This document shows, piece after piece, positions 4,963 through 8,338 of a DNA stretch of 8,338 bases (position 1 is the stretch's first letter; each line of letters starts with the position of its first letter). A program made the position numbers and the translations under genes. Under the pieces are notes generated by a model. It ran no database searches. It worked only from the letters and a program-made list of their open reading frames with translations, and had not been told where the DNA came from. Origin of the DNA: Ignavibacteriales bacterium (GTDB lineage: Bacteria; Bacteroidota; Ignavibacteria; Ignavibacteriales; Melioribacteraceae); assembly GCA_027080245.1 (NCBI GenBank), contig JALWSN010000081.1, positions 1 to 8,338 on the forward strand, read 5' to 3'.

Positions 4963-6516
4963 TTATTCTTCAGATTTCTTGAATCTTGTTAAAAATTCCG
5001 TAACGGCTTTTTTGATTTTCTCAGCCGTCTCGTCGCTCAACACTTTGGTTGAACGAATATCTTCCAATACTTCGGCGTACCTTAATTCGACGTATTCAAG
5101 GAATTCCTTTTCGAAGCGTTTTACGTCCCGAACCGGAATGTCTTGAAGGAATTCGTTCGTGCCGATGAAAACGCTAACAACCTGCTTTTCAACCGGAACC
5201 GGTTCGTACTGCCCCTGTTTTAGCAACTCAACCAATCTTTCACCTTTGGAAAGCGTGCGTTGAGTGGCTTTGTCCAAATCCGAACCGAACTTAGCGAAAG
5301 CTTCCAACTCTCTGTACTGAGCCAAATCCAATTTGAGCGAGCCGGCAACTTTCTTCATCGCTTTAATTTGCGCGTTGCCGCCCACGCGGGAAACGCTTAT
5401 TCCCACATTAATCGCCGGTCGAACGCCGGCGTTAAACAAGTTCGGCTCAAGGTAAATCTGTCCGTCTGTAATTGAAATTACATTGGTCGGAATGTAAGCC
5501 GAAACGTCGCCCTGCTGTGTTTCAATAATCGGCAAAGCCGTTAAACTTCCGCCGCCAAGTTCATCGCTCAGCTTCGAAGCCCTTTCGAGCAATCTTGAAT
5601 GCAAATAGAAAACATCGCCGGGGTAAGCCTCTCTTCCCGGAGGTCTTCTTAACAAAAGGGAAAGTTCGCGGTAAGCCGCCGCTTGTTTGGAAAGGTCGTC
5701 GTAAATTACCAGCGCGTGACGGCCCGAATCCCTGAAAAATTCTCCCAAAGTAGCGCCCGCGTAAGGAGCAATGTACTGAAGCGGCGCAGGGTCCGAAGCC
5801 GAAGCTACTACCACGGTAGTGTAATCCATCGCTCCGTATTCTTCCAATTTAGCCACCACTTGCGCAATCGTGGAATTCTTTTGACCGATTCCGACGTAAA
5901 TGCAATAAACCGGCTCAACGCCGTATTTCTTAGCTTCTTCAGTATGAGTGTATTTTTGGTTAATTATTGTGTCGATCGCAATTGCGGTTTTTCCCGTTTG
6001 CCTGTCGCCAATTATTAACTCCCTTTGCCCGCGCCCTATTGGAATCATTGCGTCGATTGCTGTAATTCCCGTTTGCAAAGGTTCCTTTACGGGTTGACGC
6101 GCGATAACGCCAAGCGCCTTTCTTTCGATTGGCATGTATTTACCATGCTCAACGGGTCCCTTGCCGTCGATTGGTTCGCCTAAAGGGTTAACCACGCGGC
6201 CCAGCATGTTTTCCCCAACGGGGAAGGAAGCGACTCTCTTCGTACGTTTTACAGTGTCCCCTTCCTTAATTTTAAAACTCTCGCCGAAAAGCACACAGCC
6301 AACGTTGTCTTCCTCAAGGTTCAACACCATTCCCATTACGCCGTGCGGGAATTCCACTAACTCGCTCGCCATCACGTTGGACAAACCGTAAACGCGCGCA
6401 ATACCGTCGCCAACTTGCAGCACAGTGCCCACGTCGTAAAGTTCAACTTCCGAATCGTAACCGGCAAGTTGTTTTTTTAATATTGCAGATACTTCTTCTG
6501 GTCTAACTTCCGCCAT
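4963..6516 (-). CDS. atpA: ATP synthase F1 subunit alpha
   Basis: Alpha alternates with beta in the F1 hexamer, binds non-catalytic nucleotide and gives the arginine finger to the catalytic site. The 517-residue protein shows the N-terminal crown barrel (about 25-95), Walker A GDRQTGKT at 170-177, the Walker B region ALVIYDDLSKQ at 268-278, the RPPGREAYPGDVFYLHSRLL segment at 291-310, and the alpha signature PAINVGISVSRVGGNAQ at 367-383. R377 matches the E. coli arginine finger R376. The C-terminal helical domain is complete. The ATG at 6516 follows AAGGGA with a good spacing, 26 nt after atpH. All key residues are present, so it should be functional, but the catalytic beta partner is not encoded here. 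Confidence 0.99.
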   Translation of the reverse strand: MAEVRPEEVSAILKKQLAGYDSEVELYDVGTVLQVGDGIARVYGLSNVMASELVEFPHGVMGMVLNLEEDNVGCVLFGESFKIKEGDTVKRTKRVASFPVGENMLGRVVNPLGEPIDGKGPVEHGKYMPIERKALGVIARQPVKEPLQTGITAIDAMIPIGRGQRELIIGDRQTGKTAIAIDTIINQKYTHTEEAKKYGVEPVYCIYVGIGQKNSTIAQVVAKLEEYGAMDYTTVVVASASDPAPLQYIAPYAGATLGEFFRDSGRHALVIYDDLSKQAAAYRELSLLLRRPPGREAYPGDVFYLHSRLLERASKLSDELGGGSLTALPIIETQQGDVSAYIPTNVISITDGQIYLEPNLFNAGVRPAINVGISVSRVGGNAQIKAMKKVAGSLKLDLAQYRELEAFAKFGSDLDKATQRTLSKGERLVELLKQGQYEPVPVEKQVVSVFIGTNEFLQDIPVRDVKRFEKEFLEYVELRYAEVLEDIRSTKVLSDETAEKIKKAVTEFLTRFKKSEE

Positions 6517-6542
6517 TTGAAATCCCTTAAATGTTCTCTAAT

Positions 6543-7097
6543 TTAGTTAAAAACACTTTTCTCTTCCAACAACAATTTGCGCAAAGTTTTAAGCTGATTT
6601 TTAACCGAGGCGTCTATTACCGTATCCTTTAGCTTCACAGTAAAACCGCCAATAATCCGTTCGTCAACTTTGTATTTGGCTCTTACCTTTTTGCCTGAAA
6701 ACTCGGACAATTTACTCTCCATCTTTTGTTTTTCGACATCAGGCAGTTCCACTGCCGTGGTAACAGTAATGTTAATAATTCCCAGCTTTTCGTCGCGCAA
6801 TTCAATAAAGCGAGAAACAATATCCGTAAACAAGTTATCCCTGTTTTTTTCAATAATGAATTTGAGAAAATTTAACGAAATCTCTGAAATTCTGGATTGA
6901 AAAATTTCCGTCAGAATGGAAATTTTCTTTTGCGGATCGATAATAGGACTTGCGATTGTTTTACGCAACTCCCTTGAATCCTTAAGCGTGTTCAACGCAA
7001 ACTCCATATCCTTAGCCACAGTATCGAAAGCGTTCTTGCTTTCAACCAATTCCATTAAAGCTTTAGCATAACGGGTCGATACGCCAAATTCACTCAT
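6543..7097 (-). CDS. atpH: ATP synthase F1 subunit delta (OSCP-like)
   Basis: Delta links the top of F1 to the peripheral stalk. The 184 residues match the family length. RYAKALMELV (9-18) is the standard N-terminal helical-domain motif, NRDNLFTDIVSRFIEL (85-100) closes that domain, and DERIIGGFTVKLKDTVIDAS (145-164) followed by KNQLKTLRKLL is the conserved C-terminal segment that contacts subunit b. The gene starts 11 nt after atpF, with GAG 8 nt upstream of the ATG as a weak ribosome binding site. The sequence is divergent between the conserved ends, as is normal for delta. Confidence 0.96.
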   Translation of the reverse strand: MSEFGVSTRYAKALMELVESKNAFDTVAKDMEFALNTLKDSRELRKTIASPIIDPQKKISILTEIFQSRISEISLNFLKFIIEKNRDNLFTDIVSRFIELRDEKLGIINITVTTAVELPDVEKQKMESKLSEFSGKKVRAKYKVDERIIGGFTVKLKDTVIDASVKNQLKTLRKLLLEEKSVFN

Positions 7098-7108
7098 TTG
7101 TTTACTCG

Positions 7109-7651
7109 CTAATTTTTAGAAATCTCGTCAATATGTTTATTGACAAGTTTAATTTGCTTTTCTTTGTCAAGATTTTCTTTAATAATCTTTTCAGCCGCTT
7201 CAATTGCAATATCGGCGACCTGCTGTTTTAATTGAACAAAAGCTTCTCTGTTCAATCTTTTAATTTCAGCCGCGGCGTCGTCCAATATTTTTTTAGCTTT
7301 ATCTTTGCTGTCCTGAATAATTTGATTCTTCAGGTTCTCGGCGTACTCGCGGCTTTGCTCAATAATTTTTTGAGCTTCCTGTTCGGCTTTTACCAGATTA
7401 GCTTGATTTTCGGCAATCAGCTCCTCGGCTTCTTTTCTTGCTTTTTCGGCTTGTTCAAGGGAATCGCGAATGTTTTCTTCCCTCTGTTTTAAGGAATCCA
7501 GAATTGGTTTCCACGCCATCTTCTTAAGCACAAAAAGAAGGAAAAGGAACGTAACCGTCGTCCAGATAATCACGCCCGGATTAATATCCAACGGGCTTCC
7601 GGCCGCTTCGCCGGCAAAAGCCAACAACGCAATATTGTTTAATAATAGCAT
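7109..7651 (-). CDS. atpF: ATP synthase Fo subunit b (peripheral stalk)
   Basis: Subunit b anchors the stator: one membrane helix followed by a long coiled coil that reaches delta. The 180-residue protein has a transmembrane helix at about 27-43, then KKMAWKPILDSLKQREENI and a long Glu/Lys/Ala-rich helix to about 155, with a final amphipathic part. Before the membrane helix are about 24 extra residues (MLLLNNIALLAFAGEAAGSP then LDINPG) that look like a weak signal-like or periplasmic leader. Similar short leaders occur in Chlorobi-type b subunits as I recall them. The ATG at 7651 has GGGA 7 nt upstream, a moderate site. Only one b gene is visible, so a b2 homodimer is likely rather than a b/b' pair. 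Confidence 0.96.
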   Translation of the reverse strand: MLLLNNIALLAFAGEAAGSPLDINPGVIIWTTVTFLFLLFVLKKMAWKPILDSLKQREENIRDSLEQAEKARKEAEELIAENQANLVKAEQEAQKIIEQSREYAENLKNQIIQDSKDKAKKILDDAAAEIKRLNREAFVQLKQQVADIAIEAAEKIIKENLDKEKQIKLVNKHIDEISKN

Positions 7652-7661
7652 TTTAATATCC

Positions 7662-7695
7662 CAATATTACTTCTAAAGAACGCAATATTACGTTC
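7662..7695. repeat. Direct repeat and imperfect palindrome in the atpE-atpF gap
   Basis: CAATATTAC occurs at 7662-7670 and again at 7683-7691, 21 bp apart, about two helical turns. The second copy forms the centre of an imperfect 18-bp palindrome, with arms GAACG (7678-7682) and CGTTC (7691-7695). In the mRNA this could form a small hairpin between the c and b cistrons. A third CAATATT lies at 7630-7636 inside the start of atpF. A role in mRNA processing or in raising atpE expression is possible but only inferred. Confidence 0.5.
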
Positions 7696-7698
7696 AAA

Positions 7699-7926
7699 TT
7701 ACTTAAGCGCCAAAAGAATACAAATAACCAATCCAAACAGCGCAATACCTTCGATAAGAGCGGCAGAAATAATCATCGACGTACGGATATCGTTAGCGGC
7801 TTCGGGCTGCCTTCCCGTTGCGTCCATTGCCGAACTTCCAATTTTACCAATGCCGATACCTCCGCCAATAACCGTCAAGCCGGCTCCGAAACCAGCGGCT
7901 AAAAATGCAAATGTTGCAGGATCCAT
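7699..7926 (-). CDS. atpE: ATP synthase Fo subunit c (proton-type ring subunit)
   Basis: Subunit c forms the membrane rotor ring. The 75-residue protein is a two-helix hairpin. Helix 1 carries the GxGxGxG packing motif (GGGIGIG, 21-27), the polar loop is GRQPEAANDIR (38-48), and helix 2 has the ion-binding carboxylate E59 in AALIEGIALFGLV. The Na+-type signature (Gln in helix 1 and Ser/Thr after the Glu) is absent: the Gln position is I26 and E59 is followed by Gly-Ile-Ala. Proton coupling is therefore inferred. The ATG at 7926 follows a near-ideal AAGGAGG with 6 nt spacing, the strongest ribosome binding site in the window, in keeping with the many copies of c needed per enzyme. Confidence 0.98.
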   Translation of the reverse strand: MDPATFAFLAAGFGAGLTVIGGGIGIGKIGSSAMDATGRQPEAANDIRTSMIISAALIEGIALFGLVICILLALK

Positions 7927-7932
7927 TTATTT

Positions 7933-7939
7933 CCTCCTT
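7933..7939 (-). promoter_or_regulatory. Strong ribosome binding site of atpE
   Basis: The minus strand reads AAGGAGG, 6 nt before the atpE ATG, in the 29-nt gap after atpB. It is clearly better than the sites of atpF, atpH and atpG, which fits preferential translation of the multicopy ring subunit. Confidence 0.8.
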
Positions 7940-7955
7940 AATTTAATTTAGTTAA

Positions 7956-8338
7956 TTAATGTTCTAAATGCATTGCCATTCCAATAAACAATGCGGTTAA
8001 AACCGTAAAAATGTAAGCTTGAATAAATGCAACTAAAATTTCCAACAGTTCAATAAAAAGCGCAAAGGCAACCGAAACAGGCGCCACGAAATATGTGTGC
8101 AAAATAAAAATCAATCCTATTAAAGCAAAAATAACCGTATGCCCCGCAATCATGTTGGCGAACAACCTGACCGCAAGAGCGAAAGGCTTAGTGAAAAGCC
8201 CTAAAAATTCAACCACAAACATAATAGGCAAAAGCAGCGAAGGAATTCCGTGCGGAAGCATAGCTTTGAAATAGCCGAAAAATCCGTATTTGCGCATTCC
8301 CGAAGCTTGAATTACAAGAAACGAAATTGTCGCAAGTG
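7956..8338 (-). CDS. atpB: ATP synthase Fo subunit a (partial, N-terminus beyond right edge)
   Basis: Subunit a forms the two proton half-channels against the c ring. The visible C-terminal part is 126 full codons; the frame is open through the Met at 8297 to the window edge, so that Met is internal and the start lies outside. The segment RKYGFFGYFKAMLPHGIP is the usual loop before the last helices. FALAVRLFANMIAGHTVI holds the essential Arg (codon 8168-8166; E. coli R210). The final helix is LLEILVAFIQAYIFTVLTAL, ending GMAMHLEH. The His after 'AG' and the Glu in the last helix are swapped relative to E. coli E219 and H245, as in mitochondrial subunit a. It lies 29 nt before atpE, its normal neighbour. 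Confidence 0.96.
   Translation of the reverse strand, partial: LATISFLVIQASGMRKYGFFGYFKAMLPHGIPSLLLPIMFVVEFLGLFTKPFALAVRLFANMIAGHTVIFALIGLIFILHTYFVAPVSVAFALFIELLEILVAFIQAYIFTVLTALFIGMAMHLEH

Noticed and set aside
5683..6018. Plus-strand open frame of 111 codons inside atpA
   Set aside because: It is antisense to the nucleotide-binding region of alpha, with no motif and no upstream signal.
7956..8297. Met at 8297 as the start of atpB
   Set aside because: The same frame continues upstream to the window edge with family-like sequence, and subunit a is much longer than 113 residues, so this Met is internal.

Overview
The window is a dense housekeeping stretch in which every convincing gene lies on the minus strand, so transcription runs from position 8338 towards position 1. 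It suggests a member of the Bacteroidota/Chlorobiota/Ignavibacteriota (FCB) group. The clues are: bS16 with a long Glu/Lys/Ala tail; a TrmD with a GHYKGID motif where proteobacteria have GRYEGID; an Fo b subunit with a W-K-P-I-L segment and a short leader; and an ATP synthase gene set in which beta and epsilon (atpD, atpC) do not follow gamma. Clear Shine-Dalgarno sequences (best at atpE and rpsP) argue mildly against the Bacteroidia, which often lack them, and fit the Chlorobiota/Ignavibacteriota side better. The assignment comes from protein features read by eye, not from a search.

Layout in transcription order: atpB (subunit a, 5' end beyond the window), atpE (c), atpF (b), atpH (delta), atpA (alpha), atpG (gamma); a 49-nt gap with a possible promoter; then ffh (SRP GTPase), rpsP (bS16), khpA (KH RNA-binding protein), rimM (30S maturation), trmD (tRNA m1G37 methyltransferase) and rplS (bL19). 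A strong intrinsic terminator follows rplS at about 309-327. Gaps between genes are 1 to 63 nt, and I found no terminator between atpB and rplS, so the energy module and the translation/secretion module may share readthrough transcription.

Beyond the terminator, an AT-rich spacer holds seven tandem copies of a heptamer (158-206). It ends 8 nt before the ATG of a gene cut by the left edge. The visible 49 residues resemble the start of an MqnA/periplasmic-binding-like protein. The frame is open back through the repeat to an ATG at 260, so the heptamer array is either a leader element or part of an extended N-terminus. This is the most unusual item in the window.

Functionally, the first six genes encode the membrane sector, stalk and alpha subunit of a proton-type F1Fo ATP synthase, whose beta and epsilon must be encoded elsewhere. 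The next six serve ribosome assembly, tRNA modification and co-translational membrane targeting. I see no mobile element, CRISPR array, tRNA, rRNA or defence-like system, and no wholly new system beyond the repeat-bearing leader.
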